Under the pieces are notes generated by a model that saw only the letters and a program-made list of their open reading frames with translations, was not told where the DNA came from and did not search any database. A stretch of DNA of 64,000 bases from Nocardia puris (GTDB lineage: Bacteria; Actinomycetota; Actinomycetes; Mycobacteriales; Mycobacteriaceae). Location: assembly GCF_003315035.1 (NCBI RefSeq), contig NZ_QNRE01000004.1, positions 310,001-374,000 of the forward strand. Direction: 5' to 3'. Shown here piece by piece: positions 25,654-34,098 of this stretch. The translations under genes were made by a program, and so were the position numbers. Numbering within the stretch: position 1 is the first letter of the stretch; each line of letters starts with the position of its first letter.

Positions 25654-25701
25654 CGCTCCACGGTAGCCGCGCGGTGGGCACCCGGCGCCCGCGACGCGGG
25701 A

Positions 25702-26310
25702 TCAGACCTCTTCGACGCAGACGACGAAATTGCGCTCGCTGTACTCGAAGCCGAGGCCGCTGTCGCACGCGCCCGCGTCGCTCACGCCCTCCTGGATATC
25801 GGTCACCCGGACCACATCGGTGCCGGGCTCGGTGCACTCGACGCGCTGCGGATCGTCACCGCCCACATCCATGCAGCCGTTCATCACCCAGTCGATGTCC
25901 AGACACAGCGCGCCCTGCTGGACGCCGTTGAGCGTTTCGGCGTAGTAGTTGTCGCGGTCGGCGGGGCAACCGGAGCTGTTGGGCGCCTTGGCGATCACCT
26001 TGTAGTTGGACGCCCGGCTGCCGCAGGAAGCCTTCTCGATGGTGGCGTTGGTCATGGTGCCGCCGAGGGTGACGCAGTCACCGATCGAGGCGTCGAACTT
26101 GACGTCGCCGCCCTGCGGGCGCGTGCTGGTGGGCCTGCTGCTGGAGCTGGGCGCCGAACTCTTCGGCGTGCTGGTGGACACGGCGTCCACCGTGCCGCCC
26201 ATGGCGGGTTGGGCGGTGCCCTCGACGCTGCGCGTACACGCGGCGAGCGTCAGCACCGTCGCCACGGTCACCACCGCGAACGTGAGACCGGTCAGCAGTT
26301 GACGAGACAC
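25702..26310 (-). CDS. putative lipoprotein with septum-formation-like domain
   Basis: A 202-residue lipoprotein with signal peptide and lipobox LAAC (lipidated Cys25). A Ser/Thr/Pro-rich linker (residues about 45-70) follows. The C-terminal domain has six or more Cys (IGDCVTLGG, KASCGS, SGCPADRDNYY, CLDIDWVMNGCMD, GACDSG, VVCVEEV), suggesting disulfides. This resembles small exported mycobacterial LppU/septum-formation-like domains, though I am not sure of the family. The GTG 26310 has GGGAGGA upstream and replaces the frame start at 26679. Confidence 0.78.
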   Translation of the reverse strand: MSRQLLTGLTFAVVTVATVLTLAACTRSVEGTAQPAMGGTVDAVSTSTPKSSAPSSSSRPTSTRPQGGDVKFDASIGDCVTLGGTMTNATIEKASCGSRASNYKVIAKAPNSSGCPADRDNYYAETLNGVQQGALCLDIDWVMNGCMDVGGDDPQRVECTEPGTDVVRVTDIQEGVSDAGACDSGLGFEYSERNFVVCVEEV

Positions 26311-26518
26311 GTACAGTCCTCCCGAGCTGTAGCGCTCCGAACTCACACCCCCGTAAGAATCCGAAGTACTGGTACACCTTGAAATATCACGCCATGCATA
26401 CACGATGGCGCGACGGCCGTCGAGTCGTACACCCACCGGGGGCGGCACCGACGTGAGTACCCCCGCCCAGCAACCATCGTGGGTATGGTGGGAAGCACGG
26501 TGTGAAAGGGGTCTTCCC

Positions 26519-27031
26519 GTGAAGCTGATCAGCGCAATCCTGTGCTCGACCGCCGCGGTCGGCGCCTCGTTCGCACTCCCCGCCCTCGCTTCGGCTAACG
26601 ATGTGCATTGCGTCGCCGAGCGGGGGGCCGACGTCACTGTCCTCTCCGGTACCACCGGCTGCCGCGCGGCGAGCGACACCTTCGGCCACGCCCGGGCGGC
26701 CGGGGTGAGCGGGGTCGGTTACGCGCGCGCCACCGAGGGCGCCACCGCGTACGGCATCGGGCTGGCGGGCGGCATCGGCGCCAGCGAAGGGGTGGGCGGT
26801 TTCCCCCTCGCGATCGGGCACGGCCGCGACGCCGTCGCGCTCACCTCCGTCACCGATCCGGGCGGCTCGGCCGTCGCGGTCACGATCGCCTTCGAAGGGT
26901 CGCGGGCGCAGGTGGTCACCGCCGACGGCACGGTGGTGTGCCTCGGCGCGGCCGCGCTGGCCTGGGACGCGCGCACCGGCGCGTCGTGCCTGGCCACGCC
27001 GTTCGGGCGCTGGGTGGTCTCACCGGCCTGA
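26519..27031 (+). CDS. small secreted protein, possibly DUF6764 family
   Basis: A 170-residue protein with a signal peptide (KLISAILCSTAAVGASFALPALASA) and a Gly/Ala-rich mature part containing NDVHCVAERGADVTV, repeated small-residue strands (YGIGLAGGIGASEGVGG) and a C-terminal pair of Cys. It resembles exported actinobacterial DUF6764-type proteins, a weak recognition. The GTG 26519 is chosen because GAAAGGGG lies upstream and it starts at the signal peptide; the frame is open back to 26405. It is divergent from the lipoprotein gene. Confidence 0.72.
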   Translation: MKLISAILCSTAAVGASFALPALASANDVHCVAERGADVTVLSGTTGCRAASDTFGHARAAGVSGVGYARATEGATAYGIGLAGGIGASEGVGGFPLAIGHGRDAVALTSVTDPGGSAVAVTIAFEGSRAQVVTADGTVVCLGAAALAWDARTGASCLATPFGRWVVSPA

Positions 27032-27071
27032 GGCGATCGAACCGCGCGGGCGCGTCGACCGTGACAACGCC

Positions 27072-28400
27072 ATGGTGAACACCACGGCACCGGAGCCGAA
27101 GTGGACGCCGCTGCACGCGCTCGCGGCGGGCCTCGATTTCGAAGGCTACTTTCGCCTGCGACGCTCCCGCGACGGTGATCCGTTCCGCGTGCGCTTCCCG
27201 GGCCTGGGGTCGGTGCTGTTCACCGGCACGCCCGAGGGCGCGCGGGAGGTGTTCCGCGCGCCCGCCGCGCTGCTGGAGCCGCCCCGGCCGAATCCGATCG
27301 AGCCGATGGTGGGCCCTACCTCGCTCATCCTGACCTCCGGTGGGCGGCACCGGCGCGACCGCGCGCTGCTCGCGCCCGCCTTCCACGGCGCCCGGGTGCG
27401 CGAGTACGCCGAGGTGATGCGGTCCGCGACGCTCGACGAGATCGCGCGGGCCGGGTGGCGGCCCGGCGCGCGGGTGGACTCGCGCGCCGCCGCGCGGGCG
27501 ATCACGCTGCGGGTGGTGATGACCGCGATCTTCGGCGCGGCCGGCGTCGAACGGCGCGCGGAGTATCGCGCCGCGATCACCGAATTCCTGACCGCGTTCA
27601 CCGGTCCGCTGCTCCTGGTGCCCGCGCTGCGCCACGGTGCGTTCGGCCGCGCGCCGTGGGACCGGTTCGCCGCCGCCCGCGCGCGCCTGGACCGGCTGGT
27701 GCTCGCCGACATCGCGGCCCGGCGCGCCGCGCCCCCGTCGGACGCCGATCTGCTCGGCCTGCTGCTGAGCACCCGCTACGACGACTGCTCGGCCCCGACC
27801 GACGCCGACCTGGCCGACCAACTGCGCACCTTGCTGGTCGCCGGACACGAGACCACGGCGACCACACTGGTCTGGCTGCTGTTCCACCTGCATCGCGCGC
27901 CCGGCGCGCTGCAAGCGATCCGCGACGAACTCGCGACGGCGGGCTCCGAGGCCGCCGACCTGGTCGGCCTCCCTTATCTGGACGCGGCCTGCCAGGAGAC
28001 GTTGCGCCTGCACCCGCCCGTGCCGATCGTGCTGCGCCGCGTCACCGAGCCGTTCACGCTGCGCGGCGCGGCGCTGGCGGCCGGCGACACCATGGGCATC
28101 GTGGTACCGCTGCTGCACTCCGACCCGGCGGTGTGGCCCGACGCCGACCGGTTCCGGCCCGAACGGTTCCTGGAGCGCAGATACAGCCCGTTCGAGTTCG
28201 CGCCGTTCGGCGGCGGCCACCGGCGGTGCGTGGGCGCGACGCTGGCCGAGTACGAACTGCGGATCGTGGCGGCCACCCTGCTCACCCACGTGCGGTTGCG
28301 GCTGCCCGACCGCTGGGCGCGGGGCAGGCCGCCGCGCGCGGTGCCGCACAACATCGCCGCCGGGCCGCGCCGAGCGATCCCCTTCGACGTCATCGAGTGA
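27072..28400 (+). CDS. cytochrome P450
   Basis: A 442-residue soluble P450 monooxygenase. The I-helix oxygen motif AGHETT, the K-helix ETLR motif and the haem loop FGGGHRRCVG with the thiolate Cys near 386 are all intact. The N-terminus lacks a membrane anchor. Length and the FGGGHRRCVGA pattern fit CYP110/CYP135-138-like bacterial P450s acting on fatty acids or terpenoids, but the substrate cannot be deduced. No ferredoxin or reductase gene is adjacent. The ATG 27072 lies 40 bp after the secreted-protein gene. Confidence 0.93.
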   Translation: MVNTTAPEPKWTPLHALAAGLDFEGYFRLRRSRDGDPFRVRFPGLGSVLFTGTPEGAREVFRAPAALLEPPRPNPIEPMVGPTSLILTSGGRHRRDRALLAPAFHGARVREYAEVMRSATLDEIARAGWRPGARVDSRAAARAITLRVVMTAIFGAAGVERRAEYRAAITEFLTAFTGPLLLVPALRHGAFGRAPWDRFAAARARLDRLVLADIAARRAAPPSDADLLGLLLSTRYDDCSAPTDADLADQLRTLLVAGHETTATTLVWLLFHLHRAPGALQAIRDELATAGSEAADLVGLPYLDAACQETLRLHPPVPIVLRRVTEPFTLRGAALAAGDTMGIVVPLLHSDPAVWPDADRFRPERFLERRYSPFEFAPFGGGHRRCVGATLAEYELRIVAATLLTHVRLRLPDRWARGRPPRAVPHNIAAGPRRAIPFDVIE

Positions 28401-28636
28401 TTTGCATCACGAAAGTGTTTGATCTCGCCCAAAACCGGACGGACGGCAGGTTGGCCCGCGAAACCCGGACTCGCCGGGCCGACCGGCACGTTTCCCGGAC
28501 GGCGACGGTCCGGACGAGTCGGTGTGACGACATGCACAATTGACCGACCGGACGAATCACACTGCGGGACGGCTGGATTCCCGTCGTACCCGGACGGTAG
28601 GAAGGACGACAGGTCGGGCCGTCACTACCATCCGGA

Positions 28637-29554
28637 ATGGACGAGAAACGTATGCATGCCGCTTCGAACACCAGGTCGCTGCCGACTTCCCCGAGGGAAG
28701 CACGGGCGACCCGCCGCCTACGGCAGGGCGTCCTGCTGTCCGCGGCGATCGCGGCGGCGGGTGCCATGATCGTCGCCCCCGCCCAGGCCGACCCCGCCCT
28801 GCCGGGCCTCGGCGCCGGATCGGCCGCCGTCGGCGTCGAGCCGGAACCGCAGCCGAACTTCGCGCCGCCGAACATCAACATCGCCGACGGTGAGACCGTG
28901 GGCGTCGCGCAGCCGATCATCATTACTTTCAAGGAGCCGATCGCCGATCGCGCGCTGGCCGAGAAGGTCATCAAGGTGACCTCCTCCAAGGAGGCGCCGG
29001 GCCACTTCTACTGGTTCAGCGACCGGCAGGTGCGCTGGCGGCCGAACGAGTTCTGGCCGGACAACACCGACGTGCGCGTCGAGGCGGGCGGCACCAGCAG
29101 CTCCTTCCGCATCGGCGACGCGATCGTCACCACCGCCGACGACGCCACCAAGACCATCACGGTCACCCGCAACGGCGAGGTGGTCAAGACCATGCCGACC
29201 TCGCTGGGCAAGCCGAAGTACGAGACGCCCAACGGCACCTACATCGTGGGCGAGCGGCACCGCGAGATGGTGATGGACTCCTCCACCTACGGCGTGCCGA
29301 TCGACGCGCCCGAGGGCTACAAGCTCGACGTGGAGTACGCCACCCGGCTGTCCAACAGCGGCATCTTCCTGCACGCCGCGCCGTGGTCGGTGGGGTCGCA
29401 GGGTGTGGCCAATGTGAGCCACGGCTGCCTGAACGTGAGCACCGAGGACGCGCGCTGGTTCTTCGAGAACGTGCAGAAGGGCGATCCGGTCATCGTGCAG
29501 AACACCGCGGGCGGGACGCTGAACTCGCGCGACGGTCTGGGCGACTGGAACTGA
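28637..29554 (+). CDS. L,D-transpeptidase (YkuD family)
   Basis: A 305-residue exported enzyme that forms 3-3 cross-links in peptidoglycan. A Tat-like or Sec signal segment (RRLRQGVLLSAAIAAAGAMIVAPAQA) is followed by an Ig-like domain (IADGETVGVAQPIIITFKEP) and the YkuD catalytic domain. The latter has GIFLHAAPWSVGSQG and SHGCLN with catalytic Cys near 264. The layout matches the Ig-like plus YkuD mycobacterial Ldt enzymes. The start is uncertain: ATG 28637 or ATG 28652, the latter with GGACGAG at good spacing. A perfect terminator follows. Confidence 0.93.
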   Translation: MDEKRMHAASNTRSLPTSPREARATRRLRQGVLLSAAIAAAGAMIVAPAQADPALPGLGAGSAAVGVEPEPQPNFAPPNINIADGETVGVAQPIIITFKEPIADRALAEKVIKVTSSKEAPGHFYWFSDRQVRWRPNEFWPDNTDVRVEAGGTSSSFRIGDAIVTTADDATKTITVTRNGEVVKTMPTSLGKPKYETPNGTYIVGERHREMVMDSSTYGVPIDAPEGYKLDVEYATRLSNSGIFLHAAPWSVGSQGVANVSHGCLNVSTEDARWFFENVQKGDPVIVQNTAGGTLNSRDGLGDWN

Positions 29555-29566
29555 TCACCCGCTGAC

Positions 29567-29598
29567 AACGCCGGCCGTGCACTCGCACGGCCGGCGTT
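29567..29598 (+). terminator. terminator after the L,D-transpeptidase gene
   Basis: A perfect 14-bp stem (AACGCCGGCCGTGC and its complement) with loop ACTC begins 12 nt after the stop; CTCGTT follows. Confidence 0.82.
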
Positions 29599-29732
29599 CT
29601 CGTTGCGGAGGGCCCATTTTCGGCCATCGGCGCTTCGGTGACACGCGATCTCGCCGAACCGGGGGCAACTGTTCAGTCGATCGATAGTCCGCATTAACCG
29701 CACGGTTGCTGTACCCCGTCAAAGTCTGCCGG

Positions 29733-30659
29733 GTGCGAACAGGTCCGGAACGGGTGCTCCCGCGACCGCGAGGCAAGGGCCTGCGGAATCGTCCATGGCA
29801 GGACTACGCGCTGTTCGCCGTGCTCGTGGTGCCGAATCTGGCGTTGCTGACGCTGTTCGTGTATCGGCCGCTGCTGGACAATATCCGGCTCTCCTTCACC
29901 GACTGGAACATCTCCGACCCGGTCGCCACCTACATCGGCTTCGAGAACTACCGGGAGTGGTGGAGCAGGGCCGACTCGTGGGAAATCGTCACCAACACGG
30001 TGGTTTTCACCCTCGCCGCGGTGGTGGGCAGCATGGTGCTGGGCTTGGCGCTGGCGCTGCTGCTGGACCGGAAGTTGTTCGGGCGCAACGTGGTGCGCTC
30101 GGCGATCTTCGCGCCGTTCGTCATCTCCGGCGCCGCCATCGGCGTGGCGTTCCAGTTCATCTTCGATCCCAGCTTCGGCCTGGTGCAGGACGTGCTGCAC
30201 CGAATCGGCGTCACCGCGCCCGATTTCTACCAGGACCCGGGCTGGGCGTTGTTCATGGTGACGGTCACCTACATCTGGAAGAACCTCGGCTACACCTTCG
30301 TCATCTATCTGGCCGCGCTGCAAGGAGTTCGGGCCGAATTGATGGAGGCCGCCGAGATCGACGGCGCGAGCCGCCTGCGCACCTTCACGAAAGTGCTGCT
30401 GCCGCAATTGCGTCCGACGACGTTCTTCCTGTCCATCACGGTGCTGCTGAACTCGCTGCAAGTGTTCGACATCATCAATGTGATGACCAGGGGCGGGCCG
30501 CTGGGCACCGGCACCACGACGATGGTCTACCAGGTCTACAACGAGTCCTTCCGTAATTTCCGCGCGGGCTACGGCGCGACGGTGGCCACGATCATGTTCC
30601 TGGTGCTGCTGGTGGTGACGCTGGTGCAGGTCCGCGTCATGGATCGGAACGAGCGATGA
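29733..30659 (+). CDS. ugpA: ABC sugar/glycerophosphodiester permease UgpA-like
   Basis: A membrane subunit of a CUT1-type carbohydrate ABC importer with six transmembrane helices, beginning at DYALFAVLVVPNLALLTLFV. The ATPase-coupling EAA loop reads ELMEAAEIDGASRLRTFTKV. The start is uncertain: TTG 29706, GTG 29733 or GTG 29754 are all in frame, and only the last has a fair purine stretch upstream. It overlaps the next gene by 4 nt (ATGA). The gene order permease-permease-binding protein-ATPase is that of mycobacterial ugpAEBC rather than lpqY-sugABC, where the binding protein comes first. Confidence 0.88.
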   Translation: MRTGPERVLPRPRGKGLRNRPWQDYALFAVLVVPNLALLTLFVYRPLLDNIRLSFTDWNISDPVATYIGFENYREWWSRADSWEIVTNTVVFTLAAVVGSMVLGLALALLLDRKLFGRNVVRSAIFAPFVISGAAIGVAFQFIFDPSFGLVQDVLHRIGVTAPDFYQDPGWALFMVTVTYIWKNLGYTFVIYLAALQGVRAELMEAAEIDGASRLRTFTKVLLPQLRPTTFFLSITVLLNSLQVFDIINVMTRGGPLGTGTTTMVYQVYNESFRNFRAGYGATVATIMFLVLLVVTLVQVRVMDRNER

Positions 30660-31522
30660 AACACACCGGTGTGCGGACACTTTCGTATCAGCGGCGCCAG
30701 CGCTTGGTGACCGTACTCGGTTACGCCGCGATGCTGTGCGTGCTGGTGATCGTGGGCGTGCCTTTGTTCTGGATCCTCATCACCTCGTTCAAGGACCGCC
30801 CGGACATCTACACCCAGCCCGCCATCTACTGGCCGCGCTCCTGGCATCCGGAGAACTATTCGCACGCCACCACGACGTTGCCGTTCTGGACGTTCCTGCG
30901 CAATTCGGTGATCGTCACCGGAATCGTCGCGGCGGTGAAATTCGTGCTCGGCGTGTTCAGCGCGTACGGATTGGTGTTCCTGCGCTTCCCCGGCAAGAAC
31001 ATCGTGTTCCTGGTGATCATCGCCGCGCTGATGGTGCCGAACCAGATCACCGTGATCTCCAACTACGCCCTCATCGCCCAACTCGGCTGGCGGAATACCT
31101 TCCAGGGCATCATCATTCCGCTCTGCGGCGTCGCCTTCGGCACCTTCCTGATGCGCAACCACTTCCTCTCGCTGCCCGCCGAGGTGATCGAGGCGGCGCG
31201 CATGGACGGCGCGGGCTGGTGGCGGCTGCTCACCCGGGTGGTGCTGCCGATGTCGGGCCCGACCATGGTCGCGTTCGCGGTGGTCACGCTGGTCAACGAG
31301 TGGAACGAATACCTCTGGCCGTTCCTCATGGCCGACGACACCCGCGTGGCGACCCTGCCGGTCGGCCTCACCCTCTTGCAGAACACCGAGAACCCGAGCG
31401 TCACCAACTGGGGGCCGGTCATGGCGGGCACGCTGCTCACCATGCTGCCGATCCTGGTGGTGTTCCTGCTGCTCCAGCGCCACATGATCAAAGGCCTCAC
31501 CTCCGGTGCGGTCAAGGGTTAA
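30656..31522 (+). CDS. ugpE: ABC sugar/glycerophosphodiester permease UgpE-like
   Basis: A 288-residue second permease subunit (MalG/UgpE type) with six transmembrane segments and the EAA loop LPAEVIEAARMDGAGWWRLL. It forms the transmembrane channel with UgpA. The ATG overlaps the ugpA stop, indicating translational coupling, and ugpB starts 19 bp downstream. Confidence 0.9.
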   Translation: MKHTGVRTLSYQRRQRLVTVLGYAAMLCVLVIVGVPLFWILITSFKDRPDIYTQPAIYWPRSWHPENYSHATTTLPFWTFLRNSVIVTGIVAAVKFVLGVFSAYGLVFLRFPGKNIVFLVIIAALMVPNQITVISNYALIAQLGWRNTFQGIIIPLCGVAFGTFLMRNHFLSLPAEVIEAARMDGAGWWRLLTRVVLPMSGPTMVAFAVVTLVNEWNEYLWPFLMADDTRVATLPVGLTLLQNTENPSVTNWGPVMAGTLLTMLPILVVFLLLQRHMIKGLTSGAVKG

Positions 31523-31541
31523 CCGATACAGGAGAAAGCAC

Positions 31542-32870
31542 GTGTCCACATCACAGTTCCCCGCGCTCTCGCGGCGCGGATTCCTCGGACTGGCGGGCGG
31601 CATCGCCGCGGGTGCGGCGCTCACCGCGTGCGCGGGCACCGGCGGGGGCGGCGGTCAGGGCGGCGACGCGAACACCATCACGTTCTGGTCCAATCACCCC
31701 GGCACCTCGAAGGATTTCGAGTCCGAGCTGATCAACCGCTTCCAGGCGAAGTTCCCCGACCTCACCGTCAATCTGGTCGACGCGGGCAAGAACTACGAGG
31801 AGGTGTCGCAGAAGTTCAACGCGGCGCTCTCCGGCGGCGAACTGCCCGATGTCGTTGTGCTGTCTGATGTCTGGTGGTTCAACTACGCGCTGAACGGCAC
31901 CATCGAACCGCTGGACGGGCACTTCGGCGACGCCGGGGTGGATCTGAGCGACTACGTGGACTCGCTCGCCTCCGACTACGCATTCAACGGCAAGCACTAC
32001 GCGTTGCCCTACGCCCGCTCGACGCCGCTGTTCTACTACAACAAGGACGTGTGGGCCCAGGCCGGTCTGCCCGATCGCGGACCGGAGAGCTGGCAGGAGT
32101 TCGACGAGTGGGGCCCGCGCATCCAGGAGATCGTCGGCGACGGCAAGCTCGCGCACGGCTGGGGTGACGCCAAGAACTACCTGGCCTGGACCTTCCAGGG
32201 ACCGAACTGGACCTTCGGCGGCGCGTACTCCGACGAGTGGACGCTGAAGTTCACCGACCCCGGATCTGTCGCGGCGGGCACGTTCCTGCGCGACATGATC
32301 CACACCAAGCGCTACGCGGGCATCAAGCCGCAGATCGCCGTCGACTTCGGCACCGGCGTGATCGCCTCGACCATCGCCTCCACCGGCGATCTGCGCGGCA
32401 TCCAGAAGAACGCCGAGGGCAAGCTGGAATTCGGCACCGCGTTCTTGCCGCACCCGAACGGGCCCGGCGTCACCACCGGCGGTGCGGGACTGGCCATTCC
32501 GGCGCGGATCTCCGACGAGCGGAAGGTGAACGCGCTCAAGTTCATCGAGTTCATCACCAATACCGAAAGCACCGTGTACTTCTCGCAGAACACCGGGTAC
32601 ATGCCGGTGCGCAAGTCGGCGGTGAACGACCCGGCCGAACAGACCTTCCTCGCGCAGAATCCGAAGGCGAAGGTGGCCATCGACCAGCTGTCGGTGACGA
32701 AATCCCAGGACTACGCACGGGTTTTCGTGCCGGGCGGCGATCAGATCATCGGCACCGGGCTCGAGCAGATCGGCTTGCAGAACGCCGATCCGGCCGCCGC
32801 GCTGGCGAGTGTGCAGAGCCAGATCCAGACCATCATCGACCGGCAGATCACGCCGAAGCTGCCCAAGTAA
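31542..32870 (+). CDS. ugpB: extracellular solute-binding lipoprotein UgpB-like
   Basis: A 442-residue SBP_bac_1 family binding protein. The N-terminus combines a twin-arginine motif (SRRGFLG, Arg11-Arg12) with a lipobox ending in LTAC (Cys30), so it may be exported folded by Tat and then lipidated. The mature part has the typical NTITFWSNHPGTSKDFE and aromatic binding-cleft residues. Gene order predicts a glycerophosphodiester (in M. tuberculosis UgpB binds glycerophosphocholine) or sugar ligand. The GTG 31542 has CAGGAGAAAG upstream; the frame is open back to 31506. Confidence 0.9.
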   Translation: MSTSQFPALSRRGFLGLAGGIAAGAALTACAGTGGGGGQGGDANTITFWSNHPGTSKDFESELINRFQAKFPDLTVNLVDAGKNYEEVSQKFNAALSGGELPDVVVLSDVWWFNYALNGTIEPLDGHFGDAGVDLSDYVDSLASDYAFNGKHYALPYARSTPLFYYNKDVWAQAGLPDRGPESWQEFDEWGPRIQEIVGDGKLAHGWGDAKNYLAWTFQGPNWTFGGAYSDEWTLKFTDPGSVAAGTFLRDMIHTKRYAGIKPQIAVDFGTGVIASTIASTGDLRGIQKNAEGKLEFGTAFLPHPNGPGVTTGGAGLAIPARISDERKVNALKFIEFITNTESTVYFSQNTGYMPVRKSAVNDPAEQTFLAQNPKAKVAIDQLSVTKSQDYARVFVPGGDQIIGTGLEQIGLQNADPAAALASVQSQIQTIIDRQITPKLPK

Positions 32871-32894
32871 GCACAGACGAGGAGATCGACGGCC

Positions 32895-33977
32895 ATGGCG
32901 AGCGTGCGTTTCGACGGGGTGACCCACCGGTATCCGGGGGCGCCGTCGCCCGCCGTCGATCGACTCGAATTGGACATCGCCGACGGGGAATTCATCGTCC
33001 TCGTCGGCCCGTCCGGCTGCGGGAAGTCGACCAGCCTGCGCATGCTGGCCGGACTGGAGGCGGTGGCCGACGGGCGCATCCTCATCGGCGACAAGGATGT
33101 GACCGGCTTGCCGCCGCGCGCCCGTGACGTGGCGATGGTGTTCCAGAGCTACGCCCTCTACCCGAACATGACCGTGGCGCAGAACATGGGCTTCGCGCTG
33201 CGTAACGCGGGAATGAGCAAGTCCGACACCATGATCCGGGTCCGCGAGGCCGCGAGGATGCTGGAGCTCGAGGAGCTGCTCGACCGCAAACCGGCGAAAC
33301 TCTCCGGCGGCCAGCGCCAGCGGGTGGCGATGGGGCGCGCCATCGTGCGCCGCCCGCAAGTGTTCTGCATGGACGAGCCGCTGTCGAATCTGGACGCCAA
33401 GCTGCGGGTGAGTACCCGCTCGCAGATCGCCGCCTTGCAGAAACGCCTGGGCACCACCACGGTTTACGTGACCCACGACCAGGTCGAGGCGATGACGATG
33501 GGCGACCGGGTGGCCGTGCTGCGCGACGGCAAGCTCCAGCAGATCGCCGCGCCCCGCGAACTCTACGACGATCCGGTCAACACCTTCGTGGCCGCGTTCA
33601 TCGGCTCGCCCGGCATGAACCTGCTCGAGGCGCCCGTCGAGGACGGTGCGGCGGTGCTGGAAACCCTGCGAATCCCCTTGCCCCGCACCGTGAAAACGGG
33701 CGAGCGGGTGATCGTCGGCATCCGCCCCGAGTCGTGGGAGGTGACCACCGACCCCGTCGGTTCACTGACCGTCGAGGCCGAACTCCTCGAAGAGCTCGGC
33801 GCCGAATCGTTCGTCTACGCCCACGGCGTCACCGACACCTGGCGCAGCCGGTCCACCAAACTCATCACCCGGGTGGACCGCCGCTTCCAGGTCTCGCTCG
33901 GCGACCGCCTGCACCTGCGTCCCAACCCCGAGGAAGTGTTCTTCTTCGACGCCGAATCCGAGAACCGGCTGCGCTGA
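32895..33977 (+). CDS. ugpC: ABC transporter ATPase UgpC-like (MsmK/MalK type)
   Basis: A 360-residue cytoplasmic ATPase of a CUT1 importer. It has Walker A GPSGCGKST at about 39-47, the Q-loop FQSYALYPNMT, signature LSGGQRQRVAMGRA near 136, Walker B VFCMDEPLSNLDA and the switch His in YVTHDQVEAM. A C-terminal regulatory TOBE/OB domain follows (IVGIRPESWEV to the end). It is the last gene of the ugpAEBC set. Such ATPases may serve several importers. Confidence 0.93.
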   Translation: MASVRFDGVTHRYPGAPSPAVDRLELDIADGEFIVLVGPSGCGKSTSLRMLAGLEAVADGRILIGDKDVTGLPPRARDVAMVFQSYALYPNMTVAQNMGFALRNAGMSKSDTMIRVREAARMLELEELLDRKPAKLSGGQRQRVAMGRAIVRRPQVFCMDEPLSNLDAKLRVSTRSQIAALQKRLGTTTVYVTHDQVEAMTMGDRVAVLRDGKLQQIAAPRELYDDPVNTFVAAFIGSPGMNLLEAPVEDGAAVLETLRIPLPRTVKTGERVIVGIRPESWEVTTDPVGSLTVEAELLEELGAESFVYAHGVTDTWRSRSTKLITRVDRRFQVSLGDRLHLRPNPEEVFFFDAESENRLR

Positions 33978-34060
33978 ACAGTATTCACCGCACCGCTTCA
34001 TCGAGGGCGCGGCGGTGGTCGGCCGGTGCGCGCAACGCCTTCGCGGCCGACCCCTGGAAT

Positions 34061-34087
34061 GCGCCGATCCCGCGACGGAATCGGCGC
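34061..34087. terminator. bidirectional hairpin between ugpC and the M13 peptidase gene
   Basis: GCGCCGAT and ATCGGCGC form a perfect 8-bp stem around 11 nt, placed between two convergent genes. Confidence 0.55.
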
Positions 34088-34098
34088 GCGGCCCGCCC

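Noticed and set aside
31542..31550. GTGTCCACA as a fourth DnaA box
   Set aside because: It has one mismatch and is the ugpB start codon and next codons (MST), so coding constraint explains it.
29706..33977. Assignment of the ABC operon to trehalose uptake (lpqY-sugABC)
   Set aside because: Gene order here is permease, permease, binding protein, ATPase, which is ugpAEBC order; lpqY would come first. The ligand remains unproven.
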